Origin: Acidobacteriaceae bacterium TAA 166
GTDB lineage: Bacteria; Acidobacteriota; Terriglobia; Terriglobales; Acidobacteriaceae
Assembly: GCA_000421065.1 (NCBI GenBank)
Contig: ATWD01000002.1
Location: forward strand, 558,001 to 622,000
DNA: 64,000 nt
Reading direction: 5' to 3'
The stretch's first letter is position 1, and each line of letters starts with the position of its first letter. The translations under genes were made by a program, and so were the position numbers. This document shows positions 51,098 through 59,382 of this stretch, one piece after another. The notes below the pieces were generated by a model. That model was not told where the DNA came from. It saw only the letters and a list, made by a program, of their open reading frames with translations, and made no database searches.

Positions 51098-52060
51098 GTG
51101 CTTCGACAAATCCATCATGTCCGAGACAAAACAAGCCCAGTGAAGCCGTTCTATCGTTCCTTCACCGAGCTTCTTCCCAGGAGCTTTTGTCTTTCGACTA
51201 AGAGCTTTCGTCTTTCGATCTCTCTTATTTTTTTCTTGGTCTTCCTGGGCAGCACCGTCCGCGCACAGACATCCTCGGCTCTTCTCTCCCGCTCCCCCCG
51301 CGACTGGGTCGTCGACTCCGCAGCGAAGGAGTTGGAATCCCTCAAAAGCAAAGAGCCTTACCTTCGCTATCGCATGCATGTGATCGACGCGAAGGGAGAC
51401 CGCACCCGCGACATCATCGAGAGCCGCGACGGCACCGTCGCACGCCTGATCCTTCGCGACGGTAAAGCTATTCCAGGCGAAGAGGATCAAAACGAACGCG
51501 ATCGCCTCAAGGCCATGCTCGACGATCCTCAGGGCTTTGCCAAGCACATCAAAGAGAGCAGTTCCGGAAAGAAGATTGCGGAACAACTCATCCGGTTGAT
51601 GCCCGATGCCATGATCTACACCTACACTCCGGGTCAGCCACAGACGGGAACGAACTCCGGACGCCCCGAGGTCGTCATCGACTACGAGCCCAATCCGAAG
51701 TTCCATCCCCCCTCGACCACCGCGGAGGCCCTCACCGGACTACGCGGCCGCGCCTGGATCGACGCGGACTCCAGGCAGATCACACGCATGGAGGGAGAGA
51801 TCTTTCGCGGCGTCAACTTCGGATGGGGAGTGCTGGCTCACATCTATCCCGGAGGACATCTTGTCGTTGAGCAGAGGAACGCCGGCAGCGGCCGTTGGAT
51901 CTTCACGCGATTTATCGAACGCATTTCCGCTCGAGCCCTCATGGTAAAAACCATCGGCATCAAGAGCGACATCGATACCTCCAACGTCCAAGTCGTCCCG
52001 GCGATGAGCTATCAGGAGGCAGTTCGCGTTCTACTCGATACACCGCTGCCCAGTCATTGA
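51098..52060 (+). CDS. Secreted protein of unknown function (possible LolA-like fold)
   Basis: Up to 320 residues. A hydrophobic segment (FRLSISLIFFLVFLGSTVRAQ, about 37-57) looks like a signal peptide ending AQ; the 36 residues before it suggest that the true start may be further in, but no in-frame ATG lies between, so GTG 51098 is uncertain. The mature part has LRYRMHVIDAKGDRTRDIIESRDGTVARLI and ALTGLRGRAWIDADSRQITRMEGEIF, followed by YPGGHLVVEQRNAGSGRWIFTRF. This beta-rich pattern is reminiscent of outer-membrane lipoprotein-sorting proteins, but no family is confidently recognised. Confidence 0.6.
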   Translation: MLRQIHHVRDKTSPVKPFYRSFTELLPRSFCLSTKSFRLSISLIFFLVFLGSTVRAQTSSALLSRSPRDWVVDSAAKELESLKSKEPYLRYRMHVIDAKGDRTRDIIESRDGTVARLILRDGKAIPGEEDQNERDRLKAMLDDPQGFAKHIKESSSGKKIAEQLIRLMPDAMIYTYTPGQPQTGTNSGRPEVVIDYEPNPKFHPPSTTAEALTGLRGRAWIDADSRQITRMEGEIFRGVNFGWGVLAHIYPGGHLVVEQRNAGSGRWIFTRFIERISARALMVKTIGIKSDIDTSNVQVVPAMSYQEAVRVLLDTPLPSH

Positions 52061-52081
52061 GCTCCAGTCGCTGGGCTTCGC

Positions 52082-53212
52082 CTAAGCCATCACCCGAGCC
52101 TTGGCGCGCACCGTCTGCCTGCGCACGGTAAGCTCCTCGATCCTGTCCCGTAACACGGCGTATCCCGATCCAATCCCCATCGGAACTTTAATCTCGCCCT
52201 TCGGGCTGACCGTAACCTCCGGCTCAATGATGTCCTGCGCCCAGTAACGGGCCGAAGCCGAGACATCTCCCGGCAGCGAAAAGTTCGACAGCGACGAGAG
52301 CGCGATATTATGTGCCCGCCCGATTCCTGTCTCCAGCATGCCGCCGCACCACACTGGAATTCCGCGCTCCTCCGCCACATTGTGAACCGCAATCGCCTCG
52401 CTGAAGCCTCCCACGCGGCCCACTTTTATATTGATGATCTGGCACGATTCCATATCGATCGCAGCCAATGCGTCCCTGCGATTGCGAATCGACTCGTCCA
52501 GACAGATCGCCGTATTCAACCTCTTCTGCAGCATCGAATGAAAATAAAAATCGTCGTACCAGAGCGGCTGCTCGATCATCAGCAGATCGAATGCATCCCA
52601 CGTCGCGATATGGTCGAAGTCCTTCATCCGGTAAGCTGAGTTCGCATCGCAGCTCAGAAGGATCTCCGGCCACCGCTTCCTCACAGCCTCAAAGATCGTA
52701 TTATCCCAGCCCGGCTTGCACTTCAGCTTGATGCGCTGATACCCGGCTGCAATCTCGGTCTCGATCTTCTCCAGCAGCTTCTCCAGCGTAGGCTGGATCC
52801 CAATCGAAACCCCGCAAGGAATAATCTCGCGAGTTCCACCCAGCAGATCGGCGAGCGCGACCTTCCTCACCTGCGACTCCAGATCCCACACCGCATTCTC
52901 GAGAGCCGCTTTGGCCATGCGATGGCCGCGCACCTGCTTCAGCACATCCGGAACATCGCCCCCGCGCTCCAGATTGGCGTCGAGCAGCTTTGGAGCCAGT
53001 TCGTTCTCCGTAATGATCCAAGCCGTATCGATCATCTCGTCGCTGAAGTAAGGATGCTCTCCCGCAACGCACTCTCCCCACGCCGTCAGCCCCTCGCTCT
53101 CCAGCTCAATCAGCAGGATGCGCCGCCCCGTTGTCAGGCCAAAGCTCGTCTCAAAGGGATGAGCCAGCGGCATATTGATCTCGCGCATGTGAATCGCATC
53201 GATGTTCAGCAT
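52082..53212 (-). CDS. Enolase-superfamily racemase/synthase (N-succinylamino acid racemase / o-succinylbenzoate synthase)
   Basis: 376 residues of the MenC/NSAR branch. The N-terminal cap is REINMPLAHPFETSFGLTTGRRILLIEL in outline. The catalytic K-x-K lies in RIKLKCKPGWD (about 162-164). Metal ligands are in LLSCDANSAY, LMIEQPLWYDD and AICLDESI, and the second catalytic Lys is in INIKVGRVGG. Homologues catalyse OSBS in menaquinone synthesis, N-succinylamino acid racemisation, or both. No men genes are nearby, while a GNAT acyltransferase gene precedes it by 49 bp, which favours an amino-acid role as described in Geobacillus. It is likely the third gene of a mazG-GNAT-racemase operon. Confidence 0.85.
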   Translation of the reverse strand: MLNIDAIHMREINMPLAHPFETSFGLTTGRRILLIELESEGLTAWGECVAGEHPYFSDEMIDTAWIITENELAPKLLDANLERGGDVPDVLKQVRGHRMAKAALENAVWDLESQVRKVALADLLGGTREIIPCGVSIGIQPTLEKLLEKIETEIAAGYQRIKLKCKPGWDNTIFEAVRKRWPEILLSCDANSAYRMKDFDHIATWDAFDLLMIEQPLWYDDFYFHSMLQKRLNTAICLDESIRNRRDALAAIDMESCQIINIKVGRVGGFSEAIAVHNVAEERGIPVWCGGMLETGIGRAHNIALSSLSNFSLPGDVSASARYWAQDIIEPEVTVSPKGEIKVPMGIGSGYAVLRDRIEELTVRRQTVRAKARVMA

Positions 53213-53261
53213 TGTCGAACCCCGTTCATTCAAAAATATCCTTCGAAGAGAGGCTGTCCCT

Positions 53262-54038
53262 TTAGCTCCAGGCACCCTGTTCCTCTGGCTTCCATCTTCC
53301 TGTCAGGAAAGCTCCGTCGCCTTCCGCATTGCGTTCATAACCCACAACGCTCAAGCCCCGGTCGAAGGCCGCCTGCAGCGCCTCGCGATTCGCGGTCTGC
53401 ACCTGCCGGGCCAAATCTCGTCTCTCAGGATCTTGTTTCCACTCGTAGATCGAGTGTGGAACCGCGATGCGCTCCAAAACGTCCATGGTCTCTGCCTCCC
53501 CGCGCAGGGCTTTTGTAACCCTGGGAGATCTCAACCACCATTCCGCGTATAGCCTATCGGTCGGAAGCCCTCCCTGCAAGGGAGAAGATGAAGGACCATA
53601 AAAGTCCGGCTTGTATCGCCTCACAATGGCACCGAGACGGGCGATGTTCAGGTGCGCATTCTTGATCTCCAGCGGATCGAAGGTCCATTCCATCAAGTCG
53701 AACCCGCGGGCGATCGCATCCTCTCTCTGTGCCAGCTTCAGCCGTCTTCCCAGCCCCGCATTGCGGTACTCAGCCAACACGGCCAGCATATGGGAGTGCA
53801 GATAAGCATGTCCCTCGCGATATCCCGGCAGCGCCATCGCAAACCCGATAATTGTCTCGCCGTCAAACGCTCCCAGCACCTGCCCGCCGATCCTCTGGGC
53901 CACCAGAAAGACCCTGCGCGGAATCAGATCGCCATCGCTATATCCCCACACCTCAAGCTGTAAAACGACGCAGCGCTCAAACTGCTCCAGGGTCGTCAAG
54001 GGGCGAATTTCGATTGCGTCTTCGGCTCTCGTGCTCAT
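53262..54038 (-). CDS. GNAT-family N-acyltransferase, probable partner of the racemase
   Basis: 258 residues. It has EIRPLTTLEQFERCVVLQLEVWG at the start, IIGFAMALPGYREGHAYLHSHMLAVLAEYRNAGLGRRLKLAQR (acetyl-CoA-binding motif A with R-x2-G-L-G-R-R) and FDLMEWTFDPLEIKNAHLNIARLGAIVRRYKPDFYG, characteristic of the large predicted acyltransferases that accompany NSAR genes. In Geobacillus a GNAT succinyltransferase, NSAR and a desuccinylase convert D- to L-amino acids; the same substrate is inferred here. ATG 54038 has AAGAAGAG upstream. Confidence 0.8.
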   Translation of the reverse strand: MSTRAEDAIEIRPLTTLEQFERCVVLQLEVWGYSDGDLIPRRVFLVAQRIGGQVLGAFDGETIIGFAMALPGYREGHAYLHSHMLAVLAEYRNAGLGRRLKLAQREDAIARGFDLMEWTFDPLEIKNAHLNIARLGAIVRRYKPDFYGPSSSPLQGGLPTDRLYAEWWLRSPRVTKALRGEAETMDVLERIAVPHSIYEWKQDPERRDLARQVQTANREALQAAFDRGLSVVGYERNAEGDGAFLTGRWKPEEQGAWS

Positions 54039-54066
54039 CTCTTCTTTCGTCTCTTCTGAAAATCTT

Positions 54067-54888
54067 TTAGGCTTGTTCCGCTCGAACCGCATTCTTCGCT
54101 TGAGTCCACAGCTTCTCCAACTCCTCCGGTCCGAGATTCTCCAGTACCTCACGACCTCCTGCCGTCCCTTCCATCGCCGTAAAACGTGCGCGGAACTTGG
54201 CGTTGGCCCGCCGCAACGCAAACTCCGGGTCCACCTTCAGATGACGCGCCAGATTCACCGTCGTAAACAGCAGGTCGCCCAGCTCGTCTTCAATGGCGTC
54301 CGTCTTATCCGCACTCGTCACCTCGATACGAAGTTCCTCGATCTCTTCGTCCAGCTTGGCAAAGAGTCCATTCGCATCCGGCCAGTCGAAGCCAACCTTC
54401 GCTGCGCTCGATCCCAGCTTCCCCGCCTCGATCAACGCAGGCATGGAACGCGGTATCTCACCCAGTACAGAACTCTCCTCTAACCCTGCGCCGCGCTTCT
54501 CTTCGCGCTTGATCTCTTCCCAGTTCTTCAGCACCGTCGCAGAATCGCGAGCCTCGACCTCACCGAAGATATGAGGGTGCCTCCGAACCAGTTTCGCGCT
54601 AAGATTCGCGGCAACATCCGCGATGGTGAAGTATCCCGCCTCGGCTGCCATCTGCGAATAGAAGATCACCTGCAGCAGAAGATCGCCCAGTTCATCCTTC
54701 AGCTCCGGCCACGCCCTGCGTTCAATCGCGTCGAAGACCTCGTAGGTCTCCTCTAGCGTGTAGCGCTTGATCGTATCGAAGGTCTGCTCCCGGTCCCACG
54801 GACATCCCTCCGGGCCGCGCAGACGCGCCATAATCCGCACGGCCTCGAGGAGCCTCCGCGCGGTCTCCTGGCTCTCTGTTGAATCCAT
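54067..54888 (-). CDS. mazG: Nucleoside triphosphate pyrophosphohydrolase MazG
   Basis: 273 residues with two MazG domains. The first has GPEGCPWDREQTFDTIKRYTLEETYEVFDAIE (metal-binding E-E-x2-E motif) and LKDELGDLLLQVIFYSQMA. The second has LGSSAAKVGFDWPDANGLFAKLDEEIEEL and IEDELGDLLFTTVNLARHL. It hydrolyses noncanonical or excess NTPs to NMP and PPi. First gene of the operon with the GNAT and racemase genes, from which it seems functionally independent. Confidence 0.93.
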   Translation of the reverse strand: MDSTESQETARRLLEAVRIMARLRGPEGCPWDREQTFDTIKRYTLEETYEVFDAIERRAWPELKDELGDLLLQVIFYSQMAAEAGYFTIADVAANLSAKLVRRHPHIFGEVEARDSATVLKNWEEIKREEKRGAGLEESSVLGEIPRSMPALIEAGKLGSSAAKVGFDWPDANGLFAKLDEEIEELRIEVTSADKTDAIEDELGDLLFTTVNLARHLKVDPEFALRRANAKFRARFTAMEGTAGGREVLENLGPEELEKLWTQAKNAVRAEQA

Positions 54889-54958
54889 AGATCCACTTTA
54901 CTTGAAGCGAGAGCCGCGGCGCATCTGCCGTGATAGCATCTCTCGCAGAGAGCACACC

Positions 54959-55177
54959 ATGAGCGAGCCTGGCAGAACCTCGACCGAAACGAAGAAGATC
55001 CCCTGGATGTGGGTGCTTCTCGCCCTTCCTTACTTGGCGCTCTGCTTTCCCTCGCTCTACGCGCGAGCTACTCCAGAGCTGTTAGGCTTCCCCTTCTTCT
55101 ACTGGTATCAGTTCGCCTGGGTTGTAGCTACATCCATCCTGCTCTGGATCGTCTATCGCAAGATCAAAGACAAATAA
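54959..55177 (+). CDS. DUF3311-type small membrane protein
   Basis: 72 residues with two helices (WMWVLLALPYLALCFPSLYA and FFYWYQFAWVVATSILLWIVY) and a short loop, the DUF3311 pattern. DUF3311 genes usually precede a sodium:solute symporter gene and may be its small subunit; none follows here, so the gene is orphaned. It is divergent from mazG. Confidence 0.7.
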   Translation: MSEPGRTSTETKKIPWMWVLLALPYLALCFPSLYARATPELLGFPFFYWYQFAWVVATSILLWIVYRKIKDK

Positions 55178-55233
55178 ACCACACTTCAATGCCTTGAACA
55201 AAAAATAAGGAGGGTGGCCGACAGGGTCGTACT

Positions 55234-55287
55234 TATGCTGCCCCGCCGCCGCTGAGAGAGGAAGTGAAGGCGCCGGGCCGCAGCATA
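55234..55287. repeat. Inverted repeat in the DUF3311-OmpA spacer
   Basis: TATGCTGC at 55234-55241 is repeated inverted as GCAGCATA at 55280-55287, and a CCCG/CGGG pair continues the stem with a bulge. It lies between convergent genes, so it may act as a terminator, but no T-tract follows. Confidence 0.35.
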
Positions 55288-55347
55288 TCTTCCACGGCGC
55301 CCTCTTTGGGTGTGTTGGTCGTGCAGATGGATAATGCGGGGTAAAAC

Positions 55348-56094
55348 CTATTTCGATGCCTGCTGCGCCGAAGGATCCATATTTGTCATCAGCTTTACCT
55401 CGACGCGACGGTTCTTGGCTCGGCCCGCCGCCGTGTTATCACTCGCGACCTGCTGATCCTTGCCGATACCGATGAGATAGAACTTGTGCGGAGGAATGTT
55501 GTACTTCGTCGCAAGATAATTGACGACCGCATCCGCGCGACGCTGGCTCAAGCCATAGTTATAGGTTGCATCCCCCGTCGAGTCCGTGCCACCCGTCACA
55601 GCTAGAATGTAACTCCGCTTCTCGGTCAGGCCCGCGGCAAAATCGTCCAGCGTCTTGCGATCCTCCGCCGTCAGAACCGACTTGTCAAAGCCGAAGGTCA
55701 CATTCACATCCGCGATCGACTTGTAATTATCCAGGTTCGCGACCACACCGCTCAACGTATCGACGCGGTTATATGCCTCCTGCGCCGACTTGCCCGCCGC
55801 ATCCGCCGACTGCCCTGCCGCCATCGCATGCTGATCTGCCATATCCGCCGAGCCCTGCGCCTTCGCGATGCCCGACTGCGCCCGCTCGTCCGTATTCACA
55901 ATCGCCTTGTGGTCGTTCGCCGTCTTCGCATCCAGCTGATTGGTCTGGTCGATCACAGGCTGAGTCTGCGAACGGACATAGTTCTTGCTGGAGCAACCCA
56001 CCGTCAGGGTAAGCAACACTGCGCTGGTAGCAATTACGCAGGCAGAACGGACCTTCATCTCATGTCCAAGGGAAAAACGCATCATGGAGCGCAT
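55348..56094 (-). CDS. OmpA-family peptidoglycan-associated lipoprotein
   Basis: 248 residues. The start at 56094 (MRSMMRF) has AAGGAG nine bases upstream. A lipoprotein signal with the lipobox ending TVGCSS (Cys near residue 34) is followed by an Ala/Asp/Gln-rich region (about 55-115) that looks helical or coiled coil. The C-terminal OmpA domain carries FGFDKSVLTAEDRKTLDDFA, YILAVTGGTDSTGDATYNYGLSQRRADAVVNYL and GRAKNRRVEVKLM, the peptidoglycan-binding motifs. It probably tethers the outer membrane to the cell wall. Confidence 0.88.
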   Translation of the reverse strand: MRSMMRFSLGHEMKVRSACVIATSAVLLTLTVGCSSKNYVRSQTQPVIDQTNQLDAKTANDHKAIVNTDERAQSGIAKAQGSADMADQHAMAAGQSADAAGKSAQEAYNRVDTLSGVVANLDNYKSIADVNVTFGFDKSVLTAEDRKTLDDFAAGLTEKRSYILAVTGGTDSTGDATYNYGLSQRRADAVVNYLATKYNIPPHKFYLIGIGKDQQVASDNTAAGRAKNRRVEVKLMTNMDPSAQQASK

Positions 56095-56355
56095 ACGAAT
56101 CATCTCCTTCTTGCTTGCAGCCAAGCTGCAGTCATGATCGAATATAGCAATTGCCATGCCAAATTCAAGACCATAATAAACTTATTGTTTTCAGCTACAT
56201 AATCAATAAAACCCCCGTAATCCGCAAATCTTGGCGGCCGCCCCATCTGGAACTTTTGTTGTGAATTTGCGTCAAATCTACTCGGGCAACCTTTTGCCGC
56301 CATTCGGGTTGCAGTTTAGCTAAACCTCGCCACGCCAACATTTGCCTATCCCGTG

Positions 56356-58458
56356 ATGGACCTCTATCAAAAAATCCGAACTCTCCCCACCACGCCGGGA
56401 TGCTACCTCTACAAGAACGCCGAGGGAGAGGTCATCTACGTCGGCAAGGCCAAGAACCTCCGCGCGCGCGTCCGCTCCTACTTTCTCCAGGCCTCCCAGG
56501 CCAACGCCAAGACCGGCCGCCTCATGCGCGAGGCCGTCGACGTCGACTACATCACCGTCGCCAACGAGCACGAGGCCCTCGCCCTCGAGAACAACCTCAT
56601 CAAGCAGCGCAAGCCGCGCTTCAACATCCTTCTGCGCGACGACAAGACCTATCCCTACGTCAAGCTCACCCTGGGCGACCGTTACCCCAAGGTCTTCGTC
56701 ACCCGCCGCCTGCGCAAAGACGGCTCCGCCTACTTCGGCCCTTACTTTCCCGGCAACCTCGCCTACCGCCTCGTCGACCTCATCCATCGCAGCTTCCTCA
56801 TCCCCTCCTGCAAGGTCGACCTCTCCCGCTACCACCCCCGCGCCTGCCTGCAGTACTACATCAAGCGCTGCCTCGGCCCCTGCGTCGAAAACTTCACCAC
56901 ACCCGAGGACTACCGCCAGGCCGTCCGCGACGTGCAGCTCTTCCTCGAAGGCCGCCCCGGCGAGCTCGAGCAGCGTCTCACCACCCGCATGCAGCAGGCC
57001 GCCGAGGCCGAGCACTACGAGCTCGCCGCCCGCCTCCGCGACCAGCTCTCCACCGTCCATCAGATGCTCGACAAGCAGCGCATCGCCACCACCGACAACG
57101 AGGACGCCGACGTCTTCGGCTTCCACTACGAGAACGAGATGCTCGCCGTCAATCTCTTTCATATGCGCTCCGGCAAGATCGTCGACCGCCGCGACTTCTT
57201 CTGGGAAGACCTCCCCGAGTTCATGGAAGCATCCCTCGTCGAAGACGACTCCGGCGACGTCGCCTCCATAGAAGCATCCTCCCAACAGCCCACAGAGGTG
57301 TCATCCCGAGCGAAGCGGAGCGAAGTCGAGGGACCCGCGGTTCCGCTCGAACCACCGCACACTCTCTCCTCCACCGAATCCCTTCCCAGCCTCGAGCCCG
57401 ACCCCGCCTGCCCGGCCCCCGAGATCGGCGAAGGCACCTCCCTCACGCAACACACCTCACTGTCCGAGCCCCCCGGCTCCGCCTTCAGCCCCGCCGCCTT
57501 CTTCTCCGCGCTCCTCAGCCAGCTCTATCTCGATCAGGGCTACGTCCCGCGCTCCATCCTCGTTCCCGTCGACTTCCCCGACCGCGCCCCGCTCGCCGAT
57601 CTCCTCGCCGAGCGCACCGGCCACCGCGTCGAGATCCTCGCTCCGCAGCGCGGAGAAAAACGCTCCCTCGTCGACCTCGTCGGCCAGAATGCCAAGCAGT
57701 CCTACGACCAGCGCTTCCGCGTCCTCATCCCTTCGCAGAAGGCCATCGCCCAGGCCCTTCAGGACGCCCTCACCCTCGAAGAGATTCCCCGCCGCATCGA
57801 GTGCTTCGACATCTCCCACATCCAGGGCGCCGAGACCGTCGCCTCCATGGTCGTCTGGGAGGACGGAGCCATGAAGAAATCCGACTACCGCAAGTTCCAG
57901 GTCCGCACCGTCACCGGCGTCGACGACTTCGCCTCCATGCGCGAGATCATCCACCGCCGCTACAAACGCCTGCTCGAAGAGAAGAAGCCCTTCCCCTCCC
58001 TCATCCTCATCGACGGAGGCCTCGGCCAGCTCCACGCCGCCGCCGAGGCACTCAACGAGATCGGCGTCACCCTCCAGCCCCTGGCCTCCATCGCCAAGCG
58101 CGAGGAGATCATCTACGTATACGGACAGGAGAACGACCCCGTCGTCCTCGACCGCCGCTCTCCCGTCCTGCATCTCGTCCAGAAGATCCGCGACGAATCT
58201 CACCGCTTCGCCATCACCTACCACCGCAAGCGCCGCGAGATGCGCGACCGCAGCTCCGAGCTCCTCGAGATTCCCGGCGTCGGCGCGCGCACCCGCCAAC
58301 GCCTGCTCGAACACTTCGGGTCCATCAGAGCCATCCGCCAGACCGCCGAAAAGACCCCCGACGCCCTCACCGCCGTCGTCAACAAAGCCACGGCCGAAAA
58401 GATCCGCCGCTACTTCACCAACGAGCCCGCAGCCCCGATCCTCAATGTGCTGCCTTAG
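56356..58458 (+). CDS. uvrC: Excinuclease ABC subunit C with linker insertion
   Basis: Dual-incision nuclease of nucleotide excision repair. It has a GIY-YIG domain (TTPGCYLYKNAEGEVIYVGKAKNLRARVRSYF, about 11-42), a UVR motif (YELAARLRDQLSTVHQML), an RNase H-like 3' nuclease domain (IECFDISHIQGAETVASMVVWEDG), and C-terminal HhH (IPGVGARTRQRLLEHFGSI). At 700 residues it is about 80-90 longer than usual. The excess is a Ser/Pro/Glu-rich segment (about 297-375) before FSALLSQLYLDQGY, part of which is encoded by a repeat-like DNA stretch (57301-57336). A GTG one codon earlier is an alternative start. Its end overlaps the convergent SGNH gene by 17 bp. Confidence 0.94.
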   Translation: MDLYQKIRTLPTTPGCYLYKNAEGEVIYVGKAKNLRARVRSYFLQASQANAKTGRLMREAVDVDYITVANEHEALALENNLIKQRKPRFNILLRDDKTYPYVKLTLGDRYPKVFVTRRLRKDGSAYFGPYFPGNLAYRLVDLIHRSFLIPSCKVDLSRYHPRACLQYYIKRCLGPCVENFTTPEDYRQAVRDVQLFLEGRPGELEQRLTTRMQQAAEAEHYELAARLRDQLSTVHQMLDKQRIATTDNEDADVFGFHYENEMLAVNLFHMRSGKIVDRRDFFWEDLPEFMEASLVEDDSGDVASIEASSQQPTEVSSRAKRSEVEGPAVPLEPPHTLSSTESLPSLEPDPACPAPEIGEGTSLTQHTSLSEPPGSAFSPAAFFSALLSQLYLDQGYVPRSILVPVDFPDRAPLADLLAERTGHRVEILAPQRGEKRSLVDLVGQNAKQSYDQRFRVLIPSQKAIAQALQDALTLEEIPRRIECFDISHIQGAETVASMVVWEDGAMKKSDYRKFQVRTVTGVDDFASMREIIHRRYKRLLEEKKPFPSLILIDGGLGQLHAAAEALNEIGVTLQPLASIAKREEIIYVYGQENDPVVLDRRSPVLHLVQKIRDESHRFAITYHRKRREMRDRSSELLEIPGVGARTRQRLLEHFGSIRAIRQTAEKTPDALTAVVNKATAEKIRRYFTNEPAAPILNVLP
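57301..57340. repeat. Repeat-like sequence inside uvrC
   Basis: TCATCCCGAGCGAAGCGGAG followed by CGAAGTCGAGGGACC encodes SSRAKRSEVEGP in the linker insertion. Sequences of this ATCCCGAGCGAAG...CGAGGGA form recur in intergenic regions of several acidobacterial genomes in my recollection. The internal near-repeat GAGCGAAGCG/GAGCGAAGTC is visible directly. Its frame is open, so uvrC is not broken. Confidence 0.5.
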
Positions 58459-59302
58459 CTCCGCTGGCCCCGTTGGCTCCGCCGCTCGTCATCTCCTCAT
58501 ACAGCATCCCGCCCACAATCTTATGGACTGCCGTCGAAGGATGTCCCTTGTGATAGTAGAAGTACGTCGCCGGCGTCGCGCACGGCGTCGTGTCTTCATT
58601 GAAGATCGAGCGCCCAGCACACTGATCCGTCGTATTCTTGATCCCGAACTTCGCCGGATTATCCATCACCGCATCGAAGTCCGCGCCCCACTGGCTCAAC
58701 TTGATCCCCGCACCCTTCAGCTTCGGCTGCATATCCTCCGGAATCTTCCGGATCGCCGGATTCAACCGCTTGCCTACCTCGCTGAACGCAGGAATCTTCT
58801 CCGGAAGAATCGCCACGCGAAATCTCCGCGCTCCCGCCTCGTACAGAGACGAGATCTCGCCCTCGAGATTCGCCACCGTCTCCTCCGTCGGAATCTTCTT
58901 ATCGTTCAGCCCGCCTGCGAGGAAGAACAGCGTCGTCTCCGGATCGAAGACGATCGAGCCGTCATGCGCCCGGGCCACAAACTCCGCGACCTGGTTCTTC
59001 ATGCCCAGACCCAGCCAGCCCTTCGGGACCATATGTCCGGCGCTCTCGCCCGTCGGAGCCCCGCTCACCGCGAAGTTCAGACTCTTCTCCGCGGTATCCT
59101 TCTCGTTCGAAGGTTCCAGCAGGAACCCTAAATGATGGGCTAGGTAAGCGACCGCCGTAGGCCCATCGCAATCCACCCAGCCACGGCCTGTATCTGAATA
59201 ACTGTCCCCAAAGACATACATCCGTTCGGTAGGAGCCTGGGCCGCTGCTGCATATTCCAAAAAGAAAAGAACAACCAAAGAGAGGAGGAACCGTCGTTGC
59301 AT
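58442..59302 (-). CDS. Secreted SGNH/GDSL-family hydrolase
   Basis: 286 residues. ATG 59302 begins a signal peptide (RRFLLSLVVLFFLEYAAAAQA, cleaved near residue 21). The nucleophile block FGDSYSDTGRGW (about 31-42), LNFAVSGAPTGES (block II Gly) and FFLAGGLNDKK (block III-like GxND) are present. The catalytic His is probably in KGHPSTAVHKIVG near the C-terminus. This fits a lysophospholipase/esterase-like lipase. The C-terminal tail (TSGGANGASGAKAAH) is Gly/Ala-rich and overlaps uvrC on the other strand. Confidence 0.82.
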   Translation of the reverse strand: MQRRFLLSLVVLFFLEYAAAAQAPTERMYVFGDSYSDTGRGWVDCDGPTAVAYLAHHLGFLLEPSNEKDTAEKSLNFAVSGAPTGESAGHMVPKGWLGLGMKNQVAEFVARAHDGSIVFDPETTLFFLAGGLNDKKIPTEETVANLEGEISSLYEAGARRFRVAILPEKIPAFSEVGKRLNPAIRKIPEDMQPKLKGAGIKLSQWGADFDAVMDNPAKFGIKNTTDQCAGRSIFNEDTTPCATPATYFYYHKGHPSTAVHKIVGGMLYEEMTSGGANGASGAKAAH

Positions 59303-59355
59303 GGCGACTATCCTAACCTCTATCTCACAATCCGTCACGAATTTACCAGATTAAG

Positions 59356-59381
59356 GCGATGACCTGCCGGCAGGCCATCGC
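59356..59381 (-). terminator. Hairpin after the zinc metallopeptidase gene
   Basis: GCGATGGCCTGCC and its near-exact inverted copy GGCAGGTCATCGC (one mismatch) immediately follow the TAA stop on the minus strand. CTTAAT follows, a weak T-tract. Confidence 0.55.
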
Positions 59382-59382
59382 T

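Noticed and set aside
56100-56303. 67-codon frame upstream of the OmpA-like gene
   Set aside because: Covers the leader region with no ribosome binding site; the mixed composition does not suggest a protein.
56400-58553. 717-codon open frame on the plus strand inside uvrC
   Set aside because: It is in another frame of a clear UvrC and reads as Arg/Pro/His-rich low-complexity sequence, a by-product of C-rich third positions.
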